This document shows, piece after piece, positions 11,685 to 23,831 of a DNA stretch of 64,000 nt. The DNA is taken from assembly GCA_964247055.1 (NCBI GenBank), contig OZ176050.1, forward strand, positions 12,524,001 through 12,588,000, written 5' to 3'. Each line of letters opens with the position of its first letter. Position 1 is the first letter of the stretch. The notes below the pieces were generated by a model. The model was not told the origin of the DNA. It did not search any database and was given only the letters and a program-made list of their open reading frames with translations. A program made the position numbers and the translations under genes. The DNA is from Paragordius varius. Its lineage: Eukaryota; Nematomorpha.

Positions 11685-12422
11685 TTATTCCGGGCAAGGG
11701 CGTTTAAGTCCAGTTGAACCAAATCCGTTGGCATTTCGTTCAGTTTCATTCAAACAATCCTTGTTGTTAAACAAAATTAAGTAAAAATTTAGGAAAATAC
11801 AAATATTGTATATAGAACTTACAACTTCTTCTAACTGAGGATATGCAATTTTTTCGCAAATAAGTTGAGCTATTCTCATGTGCTTTTCAACTGAAAGTTT
11901 TATATAATATATGTATAAAAGTTAATTAATATGTTTAATATATATAAATGTATTACCCTTAAATGAATTTTCTCCATGGTTAAATAAAACAACACCAACA
12001 TTTCCGCGGTAATCTTTGTCGATAACACCGGCACCAACATTTATCCCATGCTTTGCAGCTAAACCTGATCTTGAAGCTATATCAGATTATGTATAACACA
12101 TAATAGTCCCAAAAATTTGTGATTTTTAACGTTTTTTAATGCATTTATGACCTTCATTAAGGAAATATCAAATAAAAGCAACCTATTCGTCCATAGCAAT
12201 CTTCGGGAACTGCTATTTGAATATCTGTTTTGACTGTTGCATATCCTTGAGAGGGGATTTCACATTCGTATGCACTAAATAATTAAAGCATTGCACTAAC
12301 CTATATAAGTCATATCCTGCAGCATTTTTGCTGCCTTTTGTGGGTATCACGGCATTTTCACTCAATTTTGCGACTTTTAATACGCAATTGCCCTTTGGTT
12401 TTTCGGGAGATTCAAAAGTCAT
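11685..12422 (-). CDS. DUT: dUTP diphosphatase (trimeric dUTPase)
   Basis: Hydrolyses dUTP to dUMP and diphosphate, keeping uracil out of DNA and supplying dTMP synthesis. Five exons (12301-12422, 12183-12274, 11957-12076, 11823-11890, 11685-11759) join in phase to give 158 residues, the usual size for the homotrimeric family. All five motifs are present: AAGYDLYSAY (motif 1), [20 protein letters not shown] (motifs 1-2), [12 protein letters not shown] (motif 3), MRIAQLI (motif 4) and the C-terminal [11 protein letters not shown] arm that closes over the substrate. Motif 2 reads SRSGLA where most relatives have PRSGLA. The first intron (12275-12300) is only 26 nt long, and the conserved protein sequence on both sides proves it. 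No mitochondrial presequence is seen from the chosen ATG. Confidence 0.97.
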
Positions 12423-12839
12423 TTGCGCCGTAATTTTAAAATGAATGTTGCTGTAAAGTTACAGTATGTTTTGAATTTAAAATTTTTGGTGTGAAAATTT
12501 ATATAGTGGACAACATATTTTTGAAGATATTAAAAATTATAACATAAATATAATGGTGTAATATTTTTAAATTAAATAACACAGAGTAAGTAATATTTAA
12601 ACGTAAAATATAGTAAAACATACAAAAAATGTAGTAAATACGATTAACTACATAAGAGATTTTTTTAAACAGATTATTTGTGTTTCAAAATGGTTGATAC
12701 ATATTTGTTAAATTTATAAACATTTAAACAGAAAGTATCATATATTTCCTGTGTTCCATTGAGGTTTTAATAAAAGATTGTTTGAACACAATTTAATTGG
12801 TGGCTAGTAACGTGAATTCATAGCTATGGCAGGGGCATA

Positions 12840-15105
12840 CCGAGGGGGGGAGGGCAAGGGGGTGCATCATGCCCCGGGCGCCGTTATTTAGGGGCGCCTA
12901 AATGATTTTTTAAATCATTATCGTTCGCCATTATCATAAGATCAATTCAATATATGCAACAAAAACATTATTTTTATATATAATTTCCATATTATATAAT
13001 TTATTAGAATATTTATGTATTTAAAAATGAATAAATTTAATATCATCTATATATTTATTAAAATGGAAAATGCTGGCTTTGTGATCTGGTACCGGGAAAC
13101 CGGTAGACCCATTCAAATCCAAACATCGAAAAAATATACTCATTAATGAATGCTTCGACAATAGCTTCGCCCTTTTTTGAATTAGGCCCCCGGTTCGGGC
13201 CGACCCCGTGTGAAAAACGCGTTTTTTTTGAAAACAGAAGTCCACAAAAATCGTGTCTTTGAGACAATTTTCCGGAGAACGTGTTGGACCATTCAATTTC
13301 AAATATGATTTTTGTTTACTTATTTTCGATTGCGCCGAACATGGTCGTCTCGCTTTTTTAATTTAGGCCCTCTTTTTACCCGCTCCCCCCGTAAAATGCC
13401 ATTTTTCAAAAAACAAAGTCTACAAAAATAATTTTTTGATTCTATTTTTCGCCAAGGGTATGAGACCGTAAAAATTCAATAAGGATTTCAGGTATTCCCT
13501 GTTAAAAGGCAAAAATTTCAATCAAGCGTTTCTTTGATGATAGCTGTAGAGTAAGGAGCCCGCCAAAAAGTGACCCGTCATATCGAAATAGCGTGTTGTG
13601 GCTAAATTTCAGAAAATCTATCAGGGCATATGAGTTCAATAGCTGCTTAAAGTTTTCCCCGTAAAAAGTCAAAAATTTTAGTCGAGCGGATTTTGCAAAT
13701 TAATTTTTTGAATCTATTTTTCGCCTAAGGTAAAAGACTTTATAAATTCAATAAGGATTCCAGATATTCCCTGTTAAAAGGCAAATATTTTAGTCAAGCG
13801 TTTCTTTGATGACAGCTGCTGAGTAAGGAGCTACCCGCGAAAAAGTGATCCGTCATATCGCAATAGCGTGCTTTTGGGCTAAGTTTCAGAAAACCTATCA
13901 GGTCATATGAGTTTAATAGCTGCTCAATGTTACCCCTAACAAGACAAAACTTTAGATCGTGCGGTTTTTTTTAAAATTAGCCGTTTAGGCCCTTCACGCA
14001 CTGAAAAATGCGCCACCATAAAAATATTCTTTAATTTTGAGGCAATTCCAAAAACTAATAAGAGCATATGGAATCAATCATGATTCCAGGTATTCTCCGT
14101 ATAAAGGCGAAAATTTTAATCAAGAGCTCTTTTTGTAGGCAAAACTTTAGATCGTGCGGTTTTTTTTAAAATTAGCCGTTTAGGCCCTTCACGCACTGAA
14201 AAATGCGCCACCATAAAAATATTCTTTAATTTTGAGGCAATTCCAAAAACTAATAAGAGCATATGGAATCAATCATGATTCCAGGTATTCTCCGTATAAA
14301 GGCGAAAATTTTAATCAAGAGCTCTTTTTGTATCAGCCTCTGGGTAGGGAGCTACCCGCCAAAAACTGCGCCACAATATAAAATTTACGTTCTTTTGGAA
14401 CTATTATAAAAAAAACTTATACCATATGAACTCATTTAAAATTCTAAATACCCGTAACTAAGTAAAAATTAAGGTCAGGCCTTTTTTAATTAGCCGTTAA
14501 TTTATGGCCTTTATGCCCTAAAAATCCGCCATCATCGAACGATTATTTAGTGTTGAGGTATTTCTTCGAATAACCCATGAGACTATGGTGTCAGCGCTTT
14601 TTCCATATAGGGCTATGGGTAGGGGTCTACCGGTTTAAAACTGAGACTCCATAAAAAATGGGGTTTCGAGATAATTTTCAAAAAACTTAAGGAGCCATAC
14701 GAGTTCAATAAAGACTTTATATATTACGCATAAAAAGGTAAAAATAATAGTATAGCGGTTTTTTCCTTAGCCGTCAATTCGCGGCCTTTACACCAATAAA
14801 TAATTTATTATTATGAATGCAACATTTCGAAAATCCTATGAGATCATAGCTATTGAATAATGTTTCGAAATAATCCACATATATGGATCATTTTATTGAT
14901 CCCTTTTTTCAAATACCCCCCCCTCCAGAAATCCGAATATATTTAATAGCTTTAAAATTAATATGACTGTGCTGTCTTATCTATGGTGTTTAGGTTACAA
15001 CGTTTATATTTTGTTTTCTAAATTGTTTTATAGCTTTTAAAAAAAAGGGGGGGGGGGCATAAAAGTTTTATGCCCCGGGCGCCCTAAATGCTCGGTACGC
15101 CAATG
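12840..15105. mobile_element. Non-autonomous hAT element with 8-bp target duplications and tandem-repeat interior
   Basis: The 2,266-bp element is flanked by perfect 8-bp duplications (agctatgg at 12832-12839 and 15106-15113), the hAT hallmark. Its ends are inverted: caggggcataccgag on the left against ctcggtacgccaatg on the right. Both ends also carry the subterminal block gccccgggcgcc next to runs of G. No transposase is encoded. The interior (about 13.2-14.5 kb) is built from diverged repeats with shared phrases such as ttaggccct, tgcgcca and aggtattc. It includes one nearly perfect 195-bp tandem duplication starting at about 13945 and 14140. Small open frames inside are not genes. Confidence 0.9.
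13945..14335. repeat. 195-bp tandem duplication inside the hAT element
   Basis: The unit runs from caaaactttagatcgtgcgg to caagagctctttttgta and occurs twice, offset by 195 bases with almost no differences. It is far younger than the neighbouring diverged repeats of the same element, so array turnover continued within the element. Confidence 0.9.
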
Positions 15106-15113
15106 AGCTATGG

Positions 15114-15750
15114 AAATCTTATTACTTACTGCACATAAAAATGTTAATCAAATATTTATCTGATAGAAAAGAATTTTCTTGGAAATTTTAGTTTCATTAA
15201 CAGGTCATATAAAAAAATATACATTTTTTATGTTTGTGCTACATATAAAAATCAAAAAATTTGCGTACATTACGCTAAATAAAATATTTTGGTGAAAGCT
15301 TAATGCTTCAACAAGAAATATTTAAAATTTATATATTTAATAAGTTAGATATCTTTTATAATTATGATTTTTAGAAGTTGACTCCGAAAGTCTCAAATTA
15401 ATCCATCGACTAAAATGGGCTAGTTTCTGGAATAAGGGCAAAAATACCGAGATAAGCAATAAAAATTTTGAATATATGCTAGATTTCACAGTGCATACAA
15501 CTAAAAATTCTGTTAGAGATAGAAAATGTAAGATTATCATAGTGCATTTGGTTTTACGCCATACGGATATACTCCCACTTATGGGTTAACTGCTCCATAA
15601 AAATGGTATAATTTTCGCCTAAAACTTTCTGGAGTAAGCTAAATGTTTTACTCTAATAAATATCACTAAAGTATATCATTAATACAAAATATATTATTTT
15701 TATTAAATTTTGGACGTGGGCTCCGCACGTCTCATATTTTGACCCCTCTG
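15114..15750. other. AT-rich spacer without a recognised feature
   Basis: Between the hAT element and the foldback cluster I see no gene, RNA or clear repeat boundary. The open frames present are short and without motifs. Confidence 0.5.
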
Positions 15751-15754
15751 AAAT

Positions 15755-16655
15755 TAGTCGGGTATCTAAATATTCCAGACTATATTTGAGTTGATATTTT
15801 TAAAACTTGAAACCGTCCCAATTTAAATTTATGCTCTATTTAATAAATCTGATTTTTTCTTATTTTTAAATTTAACTAATGCTCACATTTATTTTGACAC
15901 TTGGATACAACACACTCATTTTAGTCCTTCGATTCAAATTGGGGTAGTTGGATACCCCAGGCCTGTTTAAAATCAAATACTTTAAAAAGTATAGAAGCAA
16001 TCGAAACCATGGCAAAATTTTGCACTTATATAACATTAATATACCGAAATAAAAAAATTTATTCAAAAATACTTGATATTACTTATTTTGAGCTAAAACT
16101 GAAAGGTAAAAATTTAGGCAACGTGACATGTGTCAAATTGTAAAATTAAAAAATAATACAAAATAAACCGCTTTTTCTATTTCTATCAATGTTAGATGTA
16201 ATTTATATAAAAAACAAGCTTTAGTTTTACCCTTAAAATTATATGAAGACGATATTTTGCAAAATAAAAATGGCGTCGAAGTAGTTTGAGATGGAACTTT
16301 TTTAAAACAAAATTTTATCAAGATATTTTGGCATATTAAATAATATTTATTAGGATAGAAGCATTTTAAATTGGGACCGTTTCCTTCAGTAGTTTTTTAA
16401 AAATTTTAATTTAAATTTAGTCTGGGGTATTTAGATACCCCAATTTGAATCGAGGTGTTAAAATAAGTCATATCAAATATTTGTTAATAAACCTTTTTAT
16501 ATATTTCGTTCCATTAATGTTATAGTGCAAATTTTTGCCATGGTTTCAATTCATTTCACAGTTTTTAAATTATTTAGATTTAAACAGGCTAGGGTATACA
16601 ACTATCCTAATTTGAATCGAAGGACTAAAATATATGTGTTGTACCCTAGGGTTGA
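15755..16655. mobile_element. Cluster of foldback elements, family C, in inverted arrangement
   Basis: One element runs about 15899-16455. Its left end reads cttcgattcaaattggggta...ataccccag and its right end ctggggtatttagatacccc followed by aatttgaatcg. To its left (15755-15840) lies an inverted copy of the right end, and to its right (16470-16650) an inverted copy of the left 180 bp, including gccatggtttcaatt and tgttatagtgcaaat. The whole block can therefore fold in two ways. A third copy lies at about 49760-50155. No transposase is present. Confidence 0.75.
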
Positions 16656-16659
16656 GGCA

Positions 16660-18225
16660 AATATGCCGATATGGAATAAAAATTTAAATTTGCGCCATTT
16701 TGCATGAAAAAGTTATTTTCCGAAAAATGGATAATGCTTAAAATTTTGATGAAGCAAGTTTTATAGTATTTTGCATAAATTATAAAAAACTTAAAGACAT
16801 TATTAATACTTTATTTGATAATGCAGATGACCCCATGAATTAAAAAGTGTTTGATTTTAAATTGAATAATATTTTGTTAACGAAACAACTTATATATAAT
16901 TGAATCTCCAGGAAAATAAATTGTTAATCAAAAATCGAGGGTGATAAAATGTTCTGCAAAATCAAATCATAAAAAGTGTATTTATAATATCAAATTGTTA
17001 TTATACCGATTCCACCATTCATACCATAAAACTCCTAAATAAAAAGTTAAGCATAATATCCATTTTTTCGGAAAAAACTTTGTTGATGTAAAATAACAAT
17101 TTAATTTTTTTATCGCACAATATCAGGATTTTGCGTAAAATAGCTCATTTCAGAAAAATCCGAAAATTTGGGACTTTCACAGCCCAAATATCTATTTTAA
17201 TGTTTTTTAATATTATTTTTTTTATATAGTTTATGGTATATTTTATAGATATTTTTCGGAATGAAACATTTAGTTTACACCAAAAAATTAAGCTAGCAAA
17301 ATGGAAATTTTGCTATTTTTTGATATGAAGCAGTCCAAAAATGGTAATTAATGGTAATATGTTACTTAATCCCTCGTAAGGCCCAAAGCCAAAATCACCG
17401 TTATGGTCTTGATATTTTTTTTATAAGAATGTATATTATTTACCCCCCCGATTTTATGCGCTGGAAAAATATTTTGAATATTTTGTATTAATACTATAAA
17501 ATTTTTATGGACCGTATTTAAGGTATGTATATGATGAAAAGAGTGGGAATATATTAAAAACTATCCTTCAGAGTTTAATTATACTAAACTTTTTCATCAC
17601 CTCTTTGATAATGCAATTTGTTCGCCTCCAAATTTAAATTGTATAATATTATAACTTATTAAATTATACCATTAACAGTTCAAATCCACCTTTTCAAATA
17701 CACCCTTAAAATAAAATATGTGTTTTCGTACTTATATAACTCTAATTAATATGAATTTATCTTTATGGCATAGTTTCTTATTTTAGTGGTATTTTAAAAA
17801 AAATTTTATTTTTTAAAAATATATAAAAATATAGGTATTTTTTATCTTAAAAAACAATTTTATTTGAGGGTAAGTTTGAATTGTTCGAGGGTGAATTGGA
17901 ATTGTTCAAGTGTAAATTTGAATTGTTTAATGGTTTTGAATTGTAAATAGTATATTTAAATTTGAGGCAGATGACACAATCAAAATTCTGAGGTCATGGA
18001 AATGTTCAGCATCAATGATTTTAAAAAAGTCTTTTCATCTTACCTTAAGTTGTTTTCTTTCTACTATGTTTGTAAACTCAAGAATATATTTGAATAAAAA
18101 TGAAAAAAAATATTTAAATAACGCCTCCCTATCAATGTTCTAATTTTAATAACAATCAATTATTTTTGTTTTTTTGGAATAATGCTTTAGCTGTTATGCT
18201 TTAATATTATTATATTTTTTGCAAT
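16660..18225. other. Intergenic DNA with one family D element
   Basis: AT-rich DNA lacking genes. A family D inverted-repeat element occupies about 17665-17955. The rest shows no recognised feature. The coiled-coil gene begins at 18226. Confidence 0.6.
17665..17955. mobile_element. Inverted-repeat element with subterminal direct repeats, family D
   Basis: Starts ataccattaacagttcaaat and ends ttgaattgtaaatagtata. Inside each end are short repeated phrases of the type gggtgaatttgaattgttc (right) or its inverse (left), separated by an AT-rich centre with a shared tatggcatagtttattatt block. Copies at 18425-18740, 33493-33752 and 38653-38937 share the architecture. Confidence 0.75.
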
Positions 18226-19505
18226 ATGAATCCTGAAATAAACGATGTCTGGGCTGATGGTTTTGCTATGGAAAAATATATGGCTGAAAAAGAATGGAAT
18301 GATGAGTTGGAAAAGGTATTAATTATTTACAGTAAACCCCCTCCTTCCATAATGACCCCAAATGTAATAAAAATACATGGCATAATATTGGCATTCTAAC
18401 TCTTTTTAAGAAAAAATTGAACTTTTAATAAAAAATTACATTGCAAATTCACCTTTAAACAATTCAAATTCACCCTAAAATAAATTGTGTTTTTAAGATT
18501 AAAAATTGCCTATATGTTTTTATATTTTTAAAAATTAAAATTTCGTTTAAATTAATATAATACTGAAAAAATAATAAACTATGCCATAAGAATATATTTC
18601 TTATTAATGATGAGTTACATTAGCCCGAAAACACATAATTTATTTTAAGAGTGAATTCGAATTGTTCAAGGGTGAATTTAAATTGTTTGAGGGTGAATTT
18701 AAATTGTTCAAGGGTGAATTTGAATTCTAAATATATAATATTCGTTTTTTTTTCAATATATTTGGAAAATAAATAATAATTTTAATTTTTTTAATTGTGG
18801 ACACATAATACAAACAAACTAATAGTTTGTGTGATAGTATACTAAAACTTAAGAAACCTTATTTAAAAATCGAAAAATGTATCATGGACAGCATTAAATA
18901 ATTAGTTTATTGCTTTTTAAAGAGTTCCTTATTAGGAAAGATAATTACAGCCATCGCTCCGTTATATTAAGGATCTGATTAGCAATGTGTTGTAGGACAA
19001 TATTTTAGATTTAGTCGACGGTTGGGGGGTTAAGAACCATATTAACGATTCTCAACATTCTAATTTATTATAATGGAAAAAAATTTATATTAGTTTTTAA
19101 TAACCCGATCTTTTTGTATTCAGATCAAACATTAGTAATGTTAGTAATAATGTAAGTAGGCGAGTGTAGTACCTTTCATAGAGCTTAAATACAATTTAAT
19201 CTTTAATAAAAAAGATTCTAAATAAACCCAAACTGTATATGATCATAATATTTTATAAAAAAATTAAAAAATCAGGATACGCATAAGCATTAAGAGTATA
19301 TGTAGTTGATTCCAGTGAAAATAATTATTTAATATAGTTTGAAGACGAATTTACACAAAAATTTGAAAAAATGCAACGCAACCTCTCCCTCCAATTCCAA
19401 CAACTGAAAATCAAACTGGTGAATAAAAGCTTAAAACATAAACGCCAACTATTGGAACGTTTATACGATAAACGAACAGTGGAGTTGGATAACCAATTGA
19501 CCCAA

Positions 19506-19546
<41 letters not shown>

Positions 19547-20372
19547 TAATAGATTTAAAATTACAACGCAATCTTCGATTGACATTTTAGAATTTAAAAA
19601 TTTAAATAATAGCTGTTTCTGTGAAGCTTCGCTGTGATATAGGCGAAACGATCCTTTTGTCAGGTTGGGAAAATAATAACTGCAATAATGAGGAGGATAG
19701 TTTTCTAAATGATCGATAGTACGGACAAATTTTATTTTTAAGAATCTTTAACATTCCCTCATCAGTCATCTAATATTTTAGCCATTATAATAATTTACTT
19801 ATATTAACACTTTTTAAACTAGGTGTTTTTATTGTAAAAAATTATAATAATTTATATCGTACAAAGTCAATATTGTAATTAAACGGGCATGTTTTTCCAA
19901 AAATTGTATTAAAAACGTAATATAATTTTTATTAACACTCAGAGATATTCTTTGAAAATATGAAATTCTTTATTATTTAATGTTTTTAGCGCGTACAACT
20001 CTTATTTAACAATTAATTAAAAATCATATTCCCAACCCGGTATATAATTACACCATTTTACCTGATAATATATTATATTATGTATAAAATTTTTTATATA
20101 TAATTTAATTGTTATCCATTAAAAAACACATAATTGTTTTGGACTTAAACTTAAACTACCCCAAAATGTTTCATTAGCTTCATATTTATCATTCAGTTTA
20201 AATTAATAAATCTATTAATTGCTAAAATGTTGTGAACTTTAAGGTTTTTATTATGCCGAGTCGTAAAATAATACGTTTAAATAATCTATAAATATTAACA
20301 TTGATTTTTAAACCAAAAATTATGGTTTTTATAGGAAACTATTCCTTAAAATAATAATAAGTCTTTGAAGGT

Positions 20373-20429
<57 letters not shown>

Positions 20430-23394
20430 GATTACCATATAGTCCTGATCAAAATTATCACCTTTTCGCACCCATATTATAGTTTGAGTATACCATTTCA
20501 AAAATATTACAAAAAATAAGAATTTATGCCTATATTTTTTTATTTCAACTATATAAAAGTTTATCACATAATTATTATGAAGAAAAGTATTTAATTCTCC
20601 ACACGATTTTATGAATAACCCTATATTGTTATTTAATCCAACACATAAATAAATTACAGTATGAGTAAGTATACCTTGCTAGAAAGTTATTAATTATTGC
20701 CAAATAGTATATACAACAAAGGGCAGTATTATTGGCTTATAGTTATTTTTTTCACTTTTTACTATTATTATCCAATAATGATTCCTTTGCTGCATATGCT
20801 ATTTGGCAATAATTAATAACTTTCTAGTAATATATACTTACTCTCATACTATAATATTATGTTATGAAAATTTTAGGCGCATGAATATTTACGGCACAAA
20901 TTGTACAACAATTGGGAGGAGGAAAAAACAAGGGCTAAAAACCAATTTAAAAAACAGATAGCTAGGTTTGAGGTTTTAGACAAAGAAAAAAGCAAAGCTC
21001 GGGAACTTCAAATGATTCAAGAATTAGATGTGGAGCGTGAAAAATTAGAAAAAGTACAAAATTTAATGTTTTAGGAATGGCGGCAACGATTCGTGGCAGC
21101 GTTCCATTCTTGGGACAATTATGTTAAAGGTAATTTGGAGGGAGAAATTGGTCAGGAATGGGAAGGTATGAAAACTAAAGCCAACCTGATATTTCGGGAA
21201 TGTCTTGATAAAACTTTGAAAGTTAGATATTTTTGCTTTTATATCATGGATGCCCAATACAAATGGGTTCGCGCGTTGAATTTTTAACTCAAAAAACTCG
21301 GCGGAATTCATTTAACAGGAATAAATAAATTTTTTATTGGGCATCAAACATTAAAAATTGTTTATAATGTAATTATTATTTATCAGCCATTTCTTTATTG
21401 CCAAAAATGAAAACAAATTAATTAGCTTCTTATTTAATAGGATTTTTAGCATATTTGCAAAAGTATACATCTTTACATGGTATTTGAATTTTTTATGGGC
21501 CGCACAAAATATCTCGGGGGGTCGCGAGTCAGGTATCCCTGCTTTTTATTAGCACACTAATTACAAACAAGGGTTAAAAAATTTTTATGTCATTTCATAT
21601 TTAGGATTACATTAAAGATCAACATGAACAAGAGTTAGTTTTTGAAGAGCAATTAGCGACCCTAAAAGAATGGATCATGAATGATTACAACAAAATTAAA
21701 TGGAATATATTTTCTTCGCTTGAACACACTAAATCGCACGCTCACGGCGAATTTGAAATCGAAAGGGTGGACAAGGTTAAAGATTTCCTATCAGTCTCAG
21801 CTAAAACTACAGACGGTTCCGATACCACTGAGAAGAAAAATCAGAACTTAAAGGTTTATATATTGCAAATATAACCATAATTTTATATGACCTATGCAGA
21901 TGGTAATGCGATTGTAATAGTTAATATTTATAAAACAAAGTATTAATGATCCATATTGAGTTTTATGAAATTGGATATCGAATCTAGTAAAATAAATGAA
22001 TTGAGAGATTAACTTTGGCTACCACCTGTTGTAATATTAATTGCAATCAACACCCATTTGATCTTTTTAATTGCTTTTTTTTCTACGTCAAAGGAATGGG
22101 AAAGGGATCGTATGCAAAGCTTAGTACAAATAATGACAAATGCGCCGACCAAATCCTACCCTATCAAGAATGAGAGAAACAACACAATATCTAATACCAC
22201 TCTTGATAATAAAGATAAAATCGAGCATATGCAATATCAGAAAAATATAATGATGCCATTAGAATCACTGAACAATAAGGTTAAATTTTTTTGTTCAAAA
22301 ATATTTTTTAACTTTTACATAAAATTTTATCGTTTTAGTTAGGGAGCGTCAAACCCTCGAACCCAGAAAAAATACAGAGTGTAAAATTCGACAAAAATGT
22401 GGATTCAAAAGAGTATGATAATCAGAGCCATTTAATAACAGAATCAACTAGCGCAGTAAAAATACAGAAAAAAATGTCAATCCCTATAAAGATTGATAGT
22501 TCGTTTGGTGGACGAATCCCTTCTGATTTTTGGATAACAACCGAAGAAAATCGAAATGAAAAGAGTTTTCATCAGGTTGAAATAATTTACCTCGAAAAAA
22601 AAATTCTCAAAATTATGCTTTATACACATACTATTATATAGGATAGGAAAAGTTCTGATAAAAAGTCAGAAGACAATTTGGGTGTTAAAACAAAATTTGA
22701 AACCGCGTCAAAAATTGTGGATGAATTGGAAATTATGAAAAACAGTGTTATAATTAATAATGATAAATCATTTATATCTACTGAAAATAAGCAATCTACA
22801 TCATCGGAAGACTATAAACCAAACCATATTTCAGAGGAACCTAAAATTTCAAATAATGGATCCATAGATATAAATAAATCAGAGGAAACAAACAAAAGTT
22901 TAAAAGCCGACACCAGTTTGAATGAGCCCAAAGAAGGATCATCAGTTAATACTTTATTAAATGTACCTCATACCACAACAATTATTAATCAGGCAGGCTT
23001 ATTTAGTCCAAGTGCATCTGAATCCGATTCCCCTGATAACTTGCATACTACACCTTTTGGTAGCAATCCCAATAGTATAACACCCCAACAACAACAACCA
23101 CAGCATATGCCAGTTATTAAACCAAGAAACAACTTTGATGAATCCGAACAAAAATTAGAAAGTCAATTAAAACACAGTGATAAAATTTTATCGCCGCATG
23201 AACCATCTTTTCTTGAAAACAGCAATAATAATAGTATTTTTAGAGAATTTTCATTCAAACAATCCGAACAACAACGAGAGGAGAATGCAGAACCTGCAAA
23301 AAATGTTTTACGAGGTAATATGGAATTATCCCCTACATCTCCCGATCATGATGCAATAGAGAAAAAGACTTTACAAAAAGATGAATGGGATTAA
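18226..23394 (+). CDS. Coiled-coil protein of unknown function, eight exons
   Basis: Eight exons join in phase 0 throughout: 18226-18315, 19338-19505, 20877-21053, 21075-21221, 21605-21853, 22094-22279, 22339-22575 and 22642-23394. They give 668 residues. Residues 1 to about 275 are charged and helical with heptad-like Leu/Glu/Lys patterns (KSLKHKRQLLERLYDKR, KARELQMIQELDVEREKLEK) and repeated Trp residues. The last exon (250 residues) is polar, disordered and Ser/Asn/Glu-rich, ending QKDEWD. No family was recognised; a cytoskeletal or centrosomal scaffold would fit but is a guess. Intron 3 (21054-21074) would be only 21 nt. It contains an in-frame TAG, so it must be removed or the protein would stop there. 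Long introns 1 and 2 carry MITEs and TA repeats. Confidence 0.75.
18425..18740. mobile_element. Family D element in intron 1 of the coiled-coil gene
   Basis: Left end ttgcaaattcacctttaaac followed by aattcaaattcaccc. The right end has three copies of gggtgaatt(t/c).aattgtt(c/t). The centre contains actatgccataagaata like other family D copies. It lies wholly within the first intron (18316-19337). Confidence 0.75.
20376..20425. repeat. (TA)n microsatellite
   Basis: About 25 TA units in intron 2 of the coiled-coil gene. Similar, shorter tracts lie at 1129-1151 and 19507-19541; the latter begins directly at the exon 2 donor (cccaa|gtatata). Confidence 0.95.
20655..20853. mobile_element. Foldback MITE, family A, next to a splice acceptor
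   Basis: The best-preserved hairpin of the family. The left arm is tacagtatgagtaagtata then ctttctag-type sequence and attattgccaaatag. The right arm is ctatttggcaataattaata followed by actttctag and tatacttactctcatacta. It sits at the end of intron 2 of the coiled-coil gene, its right edge about 23 bp before the acceptor AG at 20875-20876. Confidence 0.85.
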
Positions 23395-23831
23395 CTTTTA
23401 CGATTGATTGATGGATGGTTATATTTTAAGAGTTCTATAATCTAAAATTATTTAATTTAAAATATTTGCGTTTTATAAAATACATTTTCTTTCAAATAAA
23501 TTATTACAAAATGTCTTCCCATTCATTTATATACCCCATTATAAGACAATGTTTTCAATCAGTTAATAATTACATCTTAGTATATTTTTCTATATTATTT
23601 TTTATAGTGTTTTAATTTTCCGATTTTAAAAATAATTTTTCTGATAAAATTATTAAATAGGAATTGTGAATAAATATTTAAGTTAATCAACCATAGTTTA
23701 AGCTTACTAAGACAAAAAATTTATTCAACTCTGCTATATATAAATTAAAAATAGATAATATAAACTATACAATTTTAACCAAATCAAAACTGCCTCAATA
23801 AATCTCGTAATTCCAACAAAGAGTTTTTCAT

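Noticed and set aside
13021-13302. Minus-strand open frames of 69-93 codons
   Set aside because: Internal repeat sequence of the non-autonomous hAT element; no resemblance to a transposase.
15872-16707. Open frames with a shared PNLNRRTK stretch at 15.9 and 16.5 kb
   Set aside because: The shared peptide comes from the two inverted family C ends, not from a gene family.
20346-20567. 73-codon minus-strand frame containing poly(Ile-Tyr)
   Set aside because: Produced by the TA microsatellite.
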